64,000 bases of DNA from Fidelibacterota bacterium (GTDB lineage: Bacteria > Pseudomonadota > Alphaproteobacteria > Rhodospirillales > Rhodospirillaceae), in contig CANJPQ010000009.1 of NCBI GenBank assembly GCA_947476275.1, positions 1-64,000 of the forward strand, in the 5' to 3' direction. Position 1 is the first letter of the stretch. Every line of letters begins with the position of its first letter. This document shows, in pieces, positions 48,488 to 56,083 of this stretch. A program made the position numbers and the translations under genes. Below the pieces are notes generated by a model, which saw only the letters and a list, made by a program, of their open reading frames with translations, searched no databases and was not told the origin of the DNA.

Positions 48488-49609
48488 CTAACGGGCCGCT
48501 TGGCGGCTCTGTTTTTCCGGATGCAAGGCGAAGGCGGCGAAAGCGTTGATCTTGAAGGCCGAGGACAACATGGTGCACGCGCCGGTCTTCGGATCCGGGT
48601 AGCCGTCGGCGAGTTTCTGGGCGGCCTCGTACATGGCGTTGCAGCTGAAATAGCTGATCACGATGGCCACGCCCAAACCGCTGACGTAGTGCATGAAGGA
48701 TTCGACATCGTAGTAGCCGGTGACCATGCCGGTGGCGGTGCGCCCGTCTTCGGCGATCTCGAGCTTCAGGCCCAAGTCCTTGATGACCGGATTGATGAAG
48801 TTGTAGTTGCCATAGAACGGCAGGCGCACGTCGCCGCGGCCGGTTTCCAAGACGCCGTTGACGATCTTGCCTTTGACCGAATCCGCGTAGCGCGGTTTCC
48901 CATCCACGGTTTCGATGCGATAGGTGGAGAACGGCAAGGGTGTGCCGGCGGAATCCAGAGCGAATTGGTCGATCGAGCGGTAGAAGGTGACGGTCACGTC
49001 GTCGTCGTTGCGCGGATTGTCGACGCCGGTGATCTCGATCAGGATCATGCCCAGGCCGCTGGTGCCGCGCATTTCATTGGCGTTCAGATCGACCAGCCCG
49101 CCCTTGCGCCAGCCGTAGGTGCACCCGACCAGACGATAGAGTTGGTTGTCGATGCCGGCTTTGCCATCCGGCGTGGTGAACTTCGTGTGCTTGCAGGTTT
49201 TCGCGGTGGCGTGGCCGTCGGTCGTGCCGTCGAGGTTCTCGCCGTAGGCGAGCTTGCCTTCGACGACGCGCAGCGGCGGATCCTTCACCAGGGTGGGGAT
49301 AAGGCAGACATCCTCGCCCTTGGGTCCGCGGGCGACGGCGAGGTTGTGGCGGTTCAGCGTCTGCACCAGGCCGTCTTCGGTGAGGCGGGCCCGATCTTTT
49401 TTCGACAGGCCGCGCCACCAGTATTCGTCGTTGCCGACATTGAGACCTTCAGGACATTCGTCCATGAAGCGGCTCTCGTACATGGCGGTGAACCAATCGC
49501 GCACGACGAAGGTGAGCGTGCCGGATTGTTCGGCCGCCATGCTTGGCCGCAAAGACAGCGCGGCGAGGAACGCCAAAGCTCCGGCAGTAGCGGCTAAGCG
49601 GGTGTTCAT
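48488..49609 (-). CDS. exported protein of unknown function
   Basis: This 373-aa protein has a signal peptide (residues 1-25, ending SMA) and a mature part with several Cys and a Trp-rich start (MDECPEGLNVGNDEYWWRGL). I recognise no family. It is the first gene of the exported-protein operon that continues with CHRD, DUF1592, DUF1552 and PF03640-repeat proteins, so it probably acts with them outside the cytoplasm. The ATG at 49609 has GAAGGG upstream; the open frame goes to 49678. Confidence 0.72.
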   Translation of the reverse strand: MNTRLAATAGALAFLAALSLRPSMAAEQSGTLTFVVRDWFTAMYESRFMDECPEGLNVGNDEYWWRGLSKKDRARLTEDGLVQTLNRHNLAVARGPKGEDVCLIPTLVKDPPLRVVEGKLAYGENLDGTTDGHATAKTCKHTKFTTPDGKAGIDNQLYRLVGCTYGWRKGGLVDLNANEMRGTSGLGMILIEITGVDNPRNDDDVTVTFYRSIDQFALDSAGTPLPFSTYRIETVDGKPRYADSVKGKIVNGVLETGRGDVRLPFYGNYNFINPVIKDLGLKLEIAEDGRTATGMVTGYYDVESFMHYVSGLGVAIVISYFSCNAMYEAAQKLADGYPDPKTGACTMLSSAFKINAFAAFALHPEKQSRQAAR

Positions 49610-49893
49610 GAAGACGCCCTTCGCATGCACAGCTGATCTGCCGCAAACGTACGCGAAGGTGTTGGCCAAAGCTGGCAAAGGCGAATGTGCATTTCACTCC
49701 GTGAAATCGCACAGCGCGAATAAGGACACAGCGTCCCACGCCGCGAGAGCACGGCCATGGCATTGATCGACCATTGCGCGCTTCGCTCTTCTCTTCTCGA
49801 GGCGCAAGTCTCCCGGGGCTTCTCGCAATGCGCGCTGTGGGAAGGTCCGTCCGGATGATCAAGCCATCGCATTGGCATTGGCCGCGTTTTCAT

Positions 49894-49914
49894 AATATCG
49901 AAACATTCGATATT
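49894..49914. promoter_or_regulatory. palindromic operator candidate
   Basis: AATATCGAA and TTCGATATT form a perfect 9-bp inverted repeat around ACA in an AT-rich patch. This shape is typical of an ArsR- or TetR-type site. The controlled gene is not clear: the exported-protein operon starts 285 nt to the left. Confidence 0.4.
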
Positions 49915-49969
49915 AAGGTCACAAACAATTCATTTGCCCGATAGAAGGCCGTCCCCTAAAAGCAGCCCC

Positions 49970-50197
49970 ATGACAGCGCCTGGAACCCCCGTGGAGACCC
50001 TGCCACTGGCCCAGCCGTTCGGTAACGGTCACCGGGAGCCCCAGGCGCTGCGAGAGACACAACCGGCTGACGCGATACGTGCAGCCGAAGCGGCGCCCAA
50101 GGCGCCTTTGCATCACCCCGCCCGCGCCAGGGGATGGACAGGGTTCCTGACCCGAATCCTCGGCACCACCACCGACATATCCGGATCGCGCGCGTAG
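49970..50197 (+). CDS. possible small protein, uncertain
   Basis: A 75-codon ORF with a moderately GC-rich third position, ending WTGFLTRILGTTTDISGSRA. It has no clear ribosome binding site and no recognised family, and fills a gap convergent with the cupin gene. It could equally be chance. Confidence 0.25.
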   Translation: MTAPGTPVETLPLAQPFGNGHREPQALRETQPADAIRAAEAAPKAPLHHPARARGWTGFLTRILGTTTDISGSRA

Positions 50198-50217
50198 GCC
50201 CCCGGTCCTGGGCGCGA

Positions 50218-50754
50218 TCAGTCCGGCTCGACCCAGAACTTTTCCATGTCAGTGCTGCCCGATGGCAGGCATTGCGACTTCAGGAACTGCACCTGAACGG
50301 TGAAGGAGCCCTGCGCCCCCGCCTGGGAGGTATGGCCCTTGCCGTTGCAGTCCTCGGCGAAAGCGAAGTCGCCGTGGCCGAACTCGTAGGTCTTGCCGTC
50401 GGCGAGGCCAACGATGATCGAGCCGAACAGCGGGATCAACAGGGTCGGCTGATTGGCCGGGTGGAAGTCGAGGAAGTTGTGCGGGGGGGCTGCGTTCAGC
50501 GTCAGCCGCTCGACCTTCCGCCGCAGCAGCCGTGGCATGCCGCCTTGGCTGGGCGGCGGGGGCACCTTCACTTCTTCCGCGCGGGTCAGTCCATCTGGCC
50601 CGGTGTAGAGGTGATAGACGCGCTTGATCCACGGGATCGTGCTGGCGACCGCGGCTTGGGCCGCATCGCCGGTCAGACCGCTCCAGCCCAAGGCCGCGCC
50701 CGCGCCTGTAACGGCATTCCGCAAGAGATTGCGACGCGCCAGGGTGCTCGTCAT
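50218..50754 (-). CDS. exported cupin-like protein
   Basis: This 178-aa protein has a twin-arginine-like signal (LARRNLLRNAVTGAGAALG) and a cupin-type beta-barrel: PHNFLDFHPANQPTLLIPLF, GKTYEFGHGDFAFAEDCNGKG in two parts, HTSQAGAQGSFTVQVQF. The metal-binding His/Glu pattern of classical cupins is incomplete. It is the last gene of a run with the BNR-repeat protein and the MoaD/ThiS-like carrier, 15 nt after the former. Confidence 0.7.
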   Translation of the reverse strand: MTSTLARRNLLRNAVTGAGAALGWSGLTGDAAQAAVASTIPWIKRVYHLYTGPDGLTRAEEVKVPPPPSQGGMPRLLRRKVERLTLNAAPPHNFLDFHPANQPTLLIPLFGSIIVGLADGKTYEFGHGDFAFAEDCNGKGHTSQAGAQGSFTVQVQFLKSQCLPSGSTDMEKFWVEPD

Positions 50755-50769
50755 GGGGTGGCCTCTCGG

Positions 50770-51855
50770 TTAAGCGGCGAATTGCACAGCGTAGACCGGC
50801 GGCAAATGGGCCGATAGCTGATGCCAGGCTTCACCACCGTTTTCCGACACCCACAGGCTGCCGGTGGTGGACCCCATGGCGAGCCGCGTGCCGGTCCGGT
50901 CGATCGCCAGGCCATGGCGGTAGATCAGGTCGAAGGCGTTGTCTTGTGGGAGACCTTCGCGAAATTCGCTGAAGGTCTTGCCGCCGTCGGTGGTGCGGGT
51001 GACCACCACCTTGCCGTCCACCGGAATACGGTCCTGATCCGAGTGCGCCGGCACGAACCAGGCGGTGTTCGGGTCGTGGGGATGCACCGCCACGGCGAAG
51101 CCGAAACTCGACACCGGCGCGGTCGTGATCTCGTGCCAGCTATTTAAGCCGTCGGTGGAGCGGAAGATGCCGTTGTGGTGCTGGCACCAGTACACATCCG
51201 GCGACGACGGGCATTGCACCACCATGTGCGGATCCTGGATCTCCGGATCGTTCTGCAGGTCCGGCGGCATGAAGCGGGCAATCATGCCCTGCGCGCCGAC
51301 AGCCTATGTCTTGCCGCCATCGGCCGTGCGCCACACGCCGCCGCAGGACACGGCCACCGCCACGCCGTTTGGATCGCGGGGATCGACCACGATGGAATGC
51401 AGCGCCGGGTCGACCGTGCCGCCGCCCATCCAGCGCTTGCGTGACGGATGGTTCCAAAGACTTTCATTCAAGGCCCATGTGGCGCCGTGGTCGGCGGAAT
51501 GGAACAGGCCGCCCGGCGCGGTGCCGCACCACAGTTGGCCGGGACGCGCCCAGGCCAGCGACCAGATGCCGACGACAGCGGGCGCCTTCTCCGTCTCCTC
51601 AGCGCCTTCGACTTTCGGGAATGCCGGCGGCGCAAGCTCGGTCCACGTCGCGCCGCCGTCGTCGGAGCGATGCAGCTTGGTGCCGAAATGACCGAGGTTG
51701 AGGGCGGCGAACACGGTGCGGCCGTCGTCGGATGCGAGCGATAGGGACACCGGCGCACCGGCGAATGCGGTGCGCAAATGCGTCCAGCCCGCGCCTGCGC
51801 GCTCGTAAATCATCAGCCCCTTGCGGGTGGCGACGTGCAGGCGATTTTGACTCAT
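50770..51855 (-). pseudogene. BNR-repeat (sialidase-like beta-propeller) protein interrupted by in-frame TAG
   Basis: Two same-frame segments separated by one TAG (51306-51304, codon 184) read as one 361-codon gene. Asp-box repeats are clear on both sides: SDDGGATWTEL, SADHGATWALN, STDGLNSWHEI, TTDGGKTFSEF, SENGGEAWHQL. The TAG sits exactly where the conserved Trp (TGG) of RTADGGKT-W is expected, so a TGG-to-TAG change is the simplest reading. The start at 51855 has GGGAGGG upstream and overlaps the MoaD-like stop (ATGA). It could be a nonsense mutation, an assembly error or suppression. These propellers usually act as cytosolic or exported binding proteins, often next to a MoaD/ThiS-like gene. 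Confidence 0.78.
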
Positions 51856-52142
51856 GCGGTATTCCCTCCCGAAAGGGCTTGCAGCACATGCAGGTCGCTG
51901 GCGGCCTGAAGCGGATAGTTTAGGGCGTCGGCGCGGACATGCGCGCCGTCGACGAAGATCGCGATGTGCAGCCGCAAGCGGTCTTGATCGTCCAGGACGT
52001 AGCCGCGCAAAGCCGGGTAGCGCGTGAACACATCCCGCAAGGCCTCGGCAACGGTGGTGCCGGCGGCATCCACCGGCGCGGGCGGCGCGATGCGGGCAAG
52101 ATGCGCGGTGAAAGTAACCAGGGCCATGTCGGGATGCTGCAT
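51852..52142 (-). CDS. MoaD/ThiS-like sulfur-carrier protein
   Basis: This protein of 91-96 aa (ATG at 52127 or 52142) has a ubiquitin-like beta-grasp pattern: VTFTAHLARI, TTVAEALRDVFTRYPALRGY, LHIAIFVDG and near the end QALSGG. Sulfur carriers end in Gly-Gly for thiocarboxylation; here three residues (NTA) follow, so activation would need trimming unless the extension arose from overlap with the next gene (ATGA). MoaD-like genes beside a BNR-repeat gene are seen in many bacteria, with unknown function. Confidence 0.78.
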   Translation of the reverse strand: MQHPDMALVTFTAHLARIAPPAPVDAAGTTVAEALRDVFTRYPALRGYVLDDQDRLRLHIAIFVDGAHVRADALNYPLQAASDLHVLQALSGGNTA

Positions 52143-52186
52143 AACCGCGCTTGAGCTTGCAAGCGGGCGCGGCGAAAGTGGGCGCC

Positions 52187-53182
52187 ATGGATGTGGCGGG
52201 CGCTCTCAAACAAATCGCGGCGGTGGGCACGGAGTCCGCGGAAGGCCGCGCCGCGTTGGCCGCCCTGCCCCGCACGGCGGCGTGCATCCAGCTGCTGCTG
52301 GACGCCGCGCAAAATGCCTGGATCGCCGATCAGCGCACACCCGCCGGGACACTGGCGCGGGACCTTGCGCGGCGCATGGTGGAACTCGTGCCGGATTTCG
52401 CCGATGGCTATCGCTTGCTGGGCTTCGCGCATCTGAGCCGGGGCGAGCCACGCGAGGCTTATCTCGCGTTGAGCGCCATGAAGGCCGCGCCGAACGCCGG
52501 CAACTTCGACAACTTCCGCGCGCTTGCCCGCCATCTCATGACCGGGCTGACGCCGGTGAGCTTCGATCTCGGGGGACAGCGCTACACCTTCGAGCTGACC
52601 ACCCACAATGCGGCGGCGATCGAGGCCGGCGCCTTCCACAGCATCGGCCTGCTGACCGAGTGGGAGGAACTGCAGTTCCTCGGCGCGCATCTGGGCCAGC
52701 CGAAGCGCATCGCCGAAGTCGGCGTGCTGGTGGGCAACCACACCGCTTACTTCCTGAAGGCATTCGCGCCAACGCACGTGACCCTGATCGACGCAGACCC
52801 GGCGAATGTGCCGTTCATCCGGGCGAACGTCGGCCACAACTTAGACCCCCTCGCCGCACCCGAGGTGACGCTGCACACCGCGTTCGTCGGGGCGAAGGCG
52901 GCAAGCGATGTGCCGTTCGCCGGGGTGACGGTGCCGCAGAAGCCGTTGCGTGACCTTGTGCAAGGGCCGGTCGATTTCCTGAAGATCGATGTCGACGGCG
53001 GCGAACTGGGATTGCTGGAGGGCGCGGCCTCCGTGATCGAAACCTATCGGCCGTCGATCATGATCGAAACCACGCCCGCCACACACGATCCGGTGGTCGC
53101 GTGGTTTACCGCGCGCCGCTACACCCTGCTGCGCGTGTTCGACCGTGGCGGGTATCGGAATGTGGTATTGACGCCGACATGA
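52187..53182 (+). CDS. FkbM-family methyltransferase
   Basis: This 331-aa protein has an N-terminal helical, TPR-like part (ARRMVELVPDFADGYRLLGF) and a C-terminal SAM-dependent methyltransferase domain: IAEVGVLVGNHTAYFLKAFA, VTLIDADPANVPFIRANV, and VDFLKIDVDGGELGLLEGA with the FkbM motif. The substrate is unknown, often a sugar or polyketide hydroxyl. The start is ATG 52187. The stop overlaps the start of the glycosyltransferase-like gene (ATGA), so the two act together. Confidence 0.82.
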   Translation: MDVAGALKQIAAVGTESAEGRAALAALPRTAACIQLLLDAAQNAWIADQRTPAGTLARDLARRMVELVPDFADGYRLLGFAHLSRGEPREAYLALSAMKAAPNAGNFDNFRALARHLMTGLTPVSFDLGGQRYTFELTTHNAAAIEAGAFHSIGLLTEWEELQFLGAHLGQPKRIAEVGVLVGNHTAYFLKAFAPTHVTLIDADPANVPFIRANVGHNLDPLAAPEVTLHTAFVGAKAASDVPFAGVTVPQKPLRDLVQGPVDFLKIDVDGGELGLLEGAASVIETYRPSIMIETTPATHDPVVAWFTARRYTLLRVFDRGGYRNVVLTPT

Positions 53183-54234
53183 GCGCTTCAGCCGACGACC
53201 TTCGCAAAGCCTTCGCCCGGGCGGTATATTTCCATTCCGTCGGCGGCATCCTGACGCACAACTCAGGCTGCCTGCTGGAAGGCTGCCTGGACCTCAATAT
53301 CCCGGTGAAGGTCTGCGCCCCCAAGATCACGTCGCGGCCGATTTCCATGCCGTTGCAGGACGTGGACCTGACACCGCTGGTGACGCCGCCCTACGCTGGC
53401 TACGCGGGCTACATCGTCGACATCACCCATACCAATCATTACGCGCCGTTCGAGGGCATCCAGGACGGCCACATTGCTTATCTGAACCAGAACGATGTCG
53501 GCATCTTCAGCCGTATCCCCGACAACCAGCTGATGTTCATCGCCCATGCCAACCGCTTTGCCTCGCGCGGCGGCCTGCGGCGGCCGATCGCGTTCGGCAT
53601 GAGCAAGGGCCTGATCGCGGCGACGGAGCGGCGCAAACCGTTCGCGCAGCGCAAAGACCGGGCCTTGCGCAGCTTCCGCGCCTCTATGAACCAAAGCGTG
53701 CGCGCGGCCTTGGACATCAGCTACGTGCCCATGTTGGAACGCCATCTGCCGATTGACCGGACGATCTTCGAGCCCGGGCCCTACCTCGACTCGATGCTGG
53801 AGGCGCCGATCTGCCTGGCTTATGGCGGGGATTTCTACAGCCCCCTGATGGAGAACCCGTTCTTCGCCGAACGGGAGAAGGCCCTGGCTGCGATGCATCA
53901 TTTCGAGCGGTTCGAAAAACCCGCAATCGTCATGCGTTGGGATAGCTGGCGGCTTTGGGAATCTTTCACAGCCGGCTGCGTGACCGTGCATCTCGACTTT
54001 CAGAAGTACGGGTTCGACCTGCCGCACCTGCCGGAGCCGTGGGTGCATTACGCGCCGCTCGACATCGACAACCTCGCCGCTTGCGTCGAACAGTTGATGG
54101 ATCGGCGCAAGGAGTGGGAACAGATCGGCGAAGCCGGTCGCGCATGGGCGATCGCACACTACGCACCCGCACCCACGGCCATGCGCGCGCTCTCAACGCT
54201 GCTCGAGTGTGGCGCGAAGGTCGCAGCGCCGTGA
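53179..54234 (+). CDS. glycosyltransferase-like protein
   Basis: This 351-aa protein is not a clear member of a named family. The C-terminal region (AGCVTVHLDFQKYGFDLPHL, then WVHYAPLDIDNLAACVEQLM and IGEAGRAWAIAHYAP) follows the pattern of the GT1/exostosin-like C-terminal lobe, with the usual final helix. The N-terminal part (FHSVGGILTHNSGCLLEGCL) is unusual. Co-translated with the FkbM methyltransferase, it probably adds or recognises a sugar on a surface glycan. Confidence 0.55.
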   Translation: MSASADDLRKAFARAVYFHSVGGILTHNSGCLLEGCLDLNIPVKVCAPKITSRPISMPLQDVDLTPLVTPPYAGYAGYIVDITHTNHYAPFEGIQDGHIAYLNQNDVGIFSRIPDNQLMFIAHANRFASRGGLRRPIAFGMSKGLIAATERRKPFAQRKDRALRSFRASMNQSVRAALDISYVPMLERHLPIDRTIFEPGPYLDSMLEAPICLAYGGDFYSPLMENPFFAEREKALAAMHHFERFEKPAIVMRWDSWRLWESFTAGCVTVHLDFQKYGFDLPHLPEPWVHYAPLDIDNLAACVEQLMDRRKEWEQIGEAGRAWAIAHYAPAPTAMRALSTLLECGAKVAAP

Positions 54235-54272
54235 AACCTGCGTGAACTTGCCGCAATGTCGCGCCGCTGCGA

Positions 54273-54301
54273 TTGACAGAAATCGCGCGCACTTTTATTC
54301 A
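54273..54301 (+). promoter_or_regulatory. strong promoter of the MATE leader
   Basis: TTGACA (54273-54278), a 17-bp spacer and TATTCA (54296-54301). The expected start near 54308 lies 42 nt before the leader ORF. Confidence 0.65.
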
Positions 54302-54349
54302 ACGCACACGTTCCGCTACTTCACCGCAACAACAGCAGGAGGGCCGCAC

Positions 54350-54526
54350 ATGATTTGCAACCGCGCAGACAGCTTCGCGCGCCGTTCCGCGTTTGCGGTA
54401 CCGGGCACGACGACCGTTGCCGTTGAAGCCTTTTGGCTCACGCACTCCGTCACGACCACGGTCGTCCACCTTCACGGGATGCGACCGAATTCGAAGCGTA
54501 AAAACAACCGCTTCCCCGTTTTCTAA
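54350..54526 (+). CDS. leader ORF upstream of the MATE efflux gene
   Basis: This 58-aa ORF has the best ribosome binding site nearby: AGGAGG 7 nt before its ATG. It starts MICNRADSFARRSAF and ends in a basic, aromatic tail (PNSKRKNNRFPVF). It ends 5 nt before a hairpin that reaches to the MATE start codon, so a ribosome ending or stalling at its last codons would cover the left arm. This is the layout of translational attenuators before resistance genes. No family is recognised, so the peptide may act only in cis. The ORF, RBS and hairpin are seen; regulation is inference. Confidence 0.55.
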   Translation: MICNRADSFARRSAFAVPGTTTVAVEAFWLTHSVTTTVVHLHGMRPNSKRKNNRFPVF

Positions 54527-54530
54527 GCCG

Positions 54531-54577
54531 CGCGGTCCTTCGGGAGCCTCGCGAGGCCAACCCGAAGAAAGACCGCG
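54531..54577 (+). promoter_or_regulatory. hairpin masking the MATE ribosome binding site
   Basis: CGCGGTC-CTTCGGG (54531-54544) pairs with CCCGAAG-AAA-GACCGCG (54561-54577), 14 bp with an AAA bulge, and the loop holds the self-pairing GCCTCGCGAGGC. The MATE ATG follows 2 nt later, so its Shine-Dalgarno (GAAGAAAG) lies in the right arm. No T-run, so not a terminator. Confidence 0.65.
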
Positions 54578-54579
54578 TC

Positions 54580-55989
54580 ATGAGACCCTTCCCCCCGCAT
54601 TCTCCCCGCTTCACCCAGGAACTGGGCGCGACCCTGCATCTGGCAGCACCGATCGCGCTGGCCATGGTCGCGCAGTTCGGCATGGGCGTGACCGATACCA
54701 TCATGCTCGGCGCTTTGGGCCGCGAGCCGCTCGCCGCGGGCGGTCTCGCCACCGGCATGTTCTTCTTTAGCGGCAGCGTGTTGCAGGGATTCACCACGGC
54801 GGTTGCGATCCTGATCGCCCATGCCCGCGGCGGCCGCGAGGAACACCGCATCACGCCGATCCTGAAGGCCGGCTATGCGCTGGCGGTGATCGCGGCGCTG
54901 CCGCTGATGGTGGTGCTGTGGTTCGTGGAACCGATCTTGCTGAAGGTCGGCGAGCCTGCCGCCTTGGCCGCGAACGTGAAGGCGTATCTGCATGTCCTGA
55001 TGTGGGCCGCACCCGGCTTCCTGTGGGTGGCCACGCAACGCTCGTTCCTGTCTGCGATGGCGCGGCCGCAGCTGGTGTTGTTCGTGAGCTTGGGCGCGTT
55101 GGTGACCAACGGCGTGCTGAACTACGGCCTGATCCACGGCAGGTTCGGCCTGCCGGAGCTGGGCTTCGTCGGATCCGCTGTGGCGAGCTTGGCGACAATC
55201 TATCTGCAGCTGGGCGCGTACTCCGTGTCCATGCGCGTGATGCGCGGGCTGCCGCGCGCGAAAGTGAAAGGCGCCATCGCGTGGAAGATCGTGCGGGAGC
55301 TGGTGCATCTCGGCTGGCCGATCGGCATCACCGTCGGCGTGGAAGCCGGGTTGTTCTTCGCCGGCGCGTTGTTGATGGGCCTGTTGGGCACCACCAGCCT
55401 GGCGGCGCATCAGGTCACCATCCAGGTGGCAGCGACCCTGTTCATGATCCCGCTCGCGCTCGGCCAAGCGGCCAATGTGCGGGTGGGGTATCACGCCGGT
55501 GCCGGCGCGATCCACGCGGCGCGCACGGCGGGCTTCGCGTCGCTGACGATCTGCCTGGCGACCGCCCTCACCGGCGCGACCCTGACGATCGTGTTCGCCA
55601 AGGAGATCGTGCTGCTGTTCGGCCTGGAGGAATCGCGCGATGCCGAAGTGATCGCGCTGGCGACCCGGTTGCTGGCCGTGGCGGCGGCCTTCCAGCTGGC
55701 CGACGGCGTGCAAGCGGTGGCCGCCGGCGCGTTGCGCGGCCTGAAGGACACGCGCGTGCCGATGATCGTGGCCGCGCTTGGCTACTGGGCGGTCGGGTTT
55801 CCGGCCGCATGGCTGCTCGCGTTCCCCTTGGGCTTCGGCGCGGTCGGTGTCTGGTGGGGCCTCGCGTTGGGCTTGGCCGTTGTGGCGTTCCCGCTGACGT
55901 GGCGCTTCGTCTACGTCAGCGGCCATAGCCGCGACGGCGCGTCGATAGAAGATGCTGCGCGCATGGCGTTCGCGCCTGTCGCAGCCTGA
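54580..55989 (+). CDS. norM: MATE family multidrug efflux transporter (NorM-like)
   Basis: This 469-aa inner-membrane antiporter exports drugs or metabolites in exchange for Na+ or H+. It has twelve predicted helices in two MatE halves; typical segments are LAAPIALAMVAQFGMGVTDT, GLATGMFFFSGSVLQGF and GWPIGITVGVEAG (start of the second half). The Gln/Glu-rich residues of helix 7 fit the NorM subgroup. The start at 54580 is directly after the leader hairpin. Expression is probably controlled by that leader, which suggests an inducer such as a translation inhibitor. Confidence 0.88.
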   Translation: MRPFPPHSPRFTQELGATLHLAAPIALAMVAQFGMGVTDTIMLGALGREPLAAGGLATGMFFFSGSVLQGFTTAVAILIAHARGGREEHRITPILKAGYALAVIAALPLMVVLWFVEPILLKVGEPAALAANVKAYLHVLMWAAPGFLWVATQRSFLSAMARPQLVLFVSLGALVTNGVLNYGLIHGRFGLPELGFVGSAVASLATIYLQLGAYSVSMRVMRGLPRAKVKGAIAWKIVRELVHLGWPIGITVGVEAGLFFAGALLMGLLGTTSLAAHQVTIQVAATLFMIPLALGQAANVRVGYHAGAGAIHAARTAGFASLTICLATALTGATLTIVFAKEIVLLFGLEESRDAEVIALATRLLAVAAAFQLADGVQAVAAGALRGLKDTRVPMIVAALGYWAVGFPAAWLLAFPLGFGAVGVWWGLALGLAVVAFPLTWRFVYVSGHSRDGASIEDAARMAFAPVAA

Positions 55990-56051
55990 GGCAGACCTTC
56001 CCCCGAGGCTGCCTCTGCCGGCCGGCGTCTCTCCCCCACGCCGGTGTGTTG

Positions 56052-56083
56052 CGTGGCGTAGGAGTACCCCCTCCTACGCCACG
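56052..56083. terminator. long perfect hairpin between the MATE and ThDP genes
   Basis: CGTGGCGTAGGAG (56052-56064) pairs perfectly with CTCCTACGCCACG (56071-56083). The right arm includes the stop codon of the minus-strand ThDP gene. No T-run on either strand, so it may block read-through between convergent genes without being a canonical terminator. Confidence 0.5.

Larger units (their letters stand above)
49610..50217. other. 608-nt gap with a palindrome and one possible small ORF
   Basis: It contains the likely minus-strand promoter of the exported-protein operon, a perfect palindrome at 49894-49914, and an open frame at 49970-50197. No RNA gene is recognised. Confidence 0.5.
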
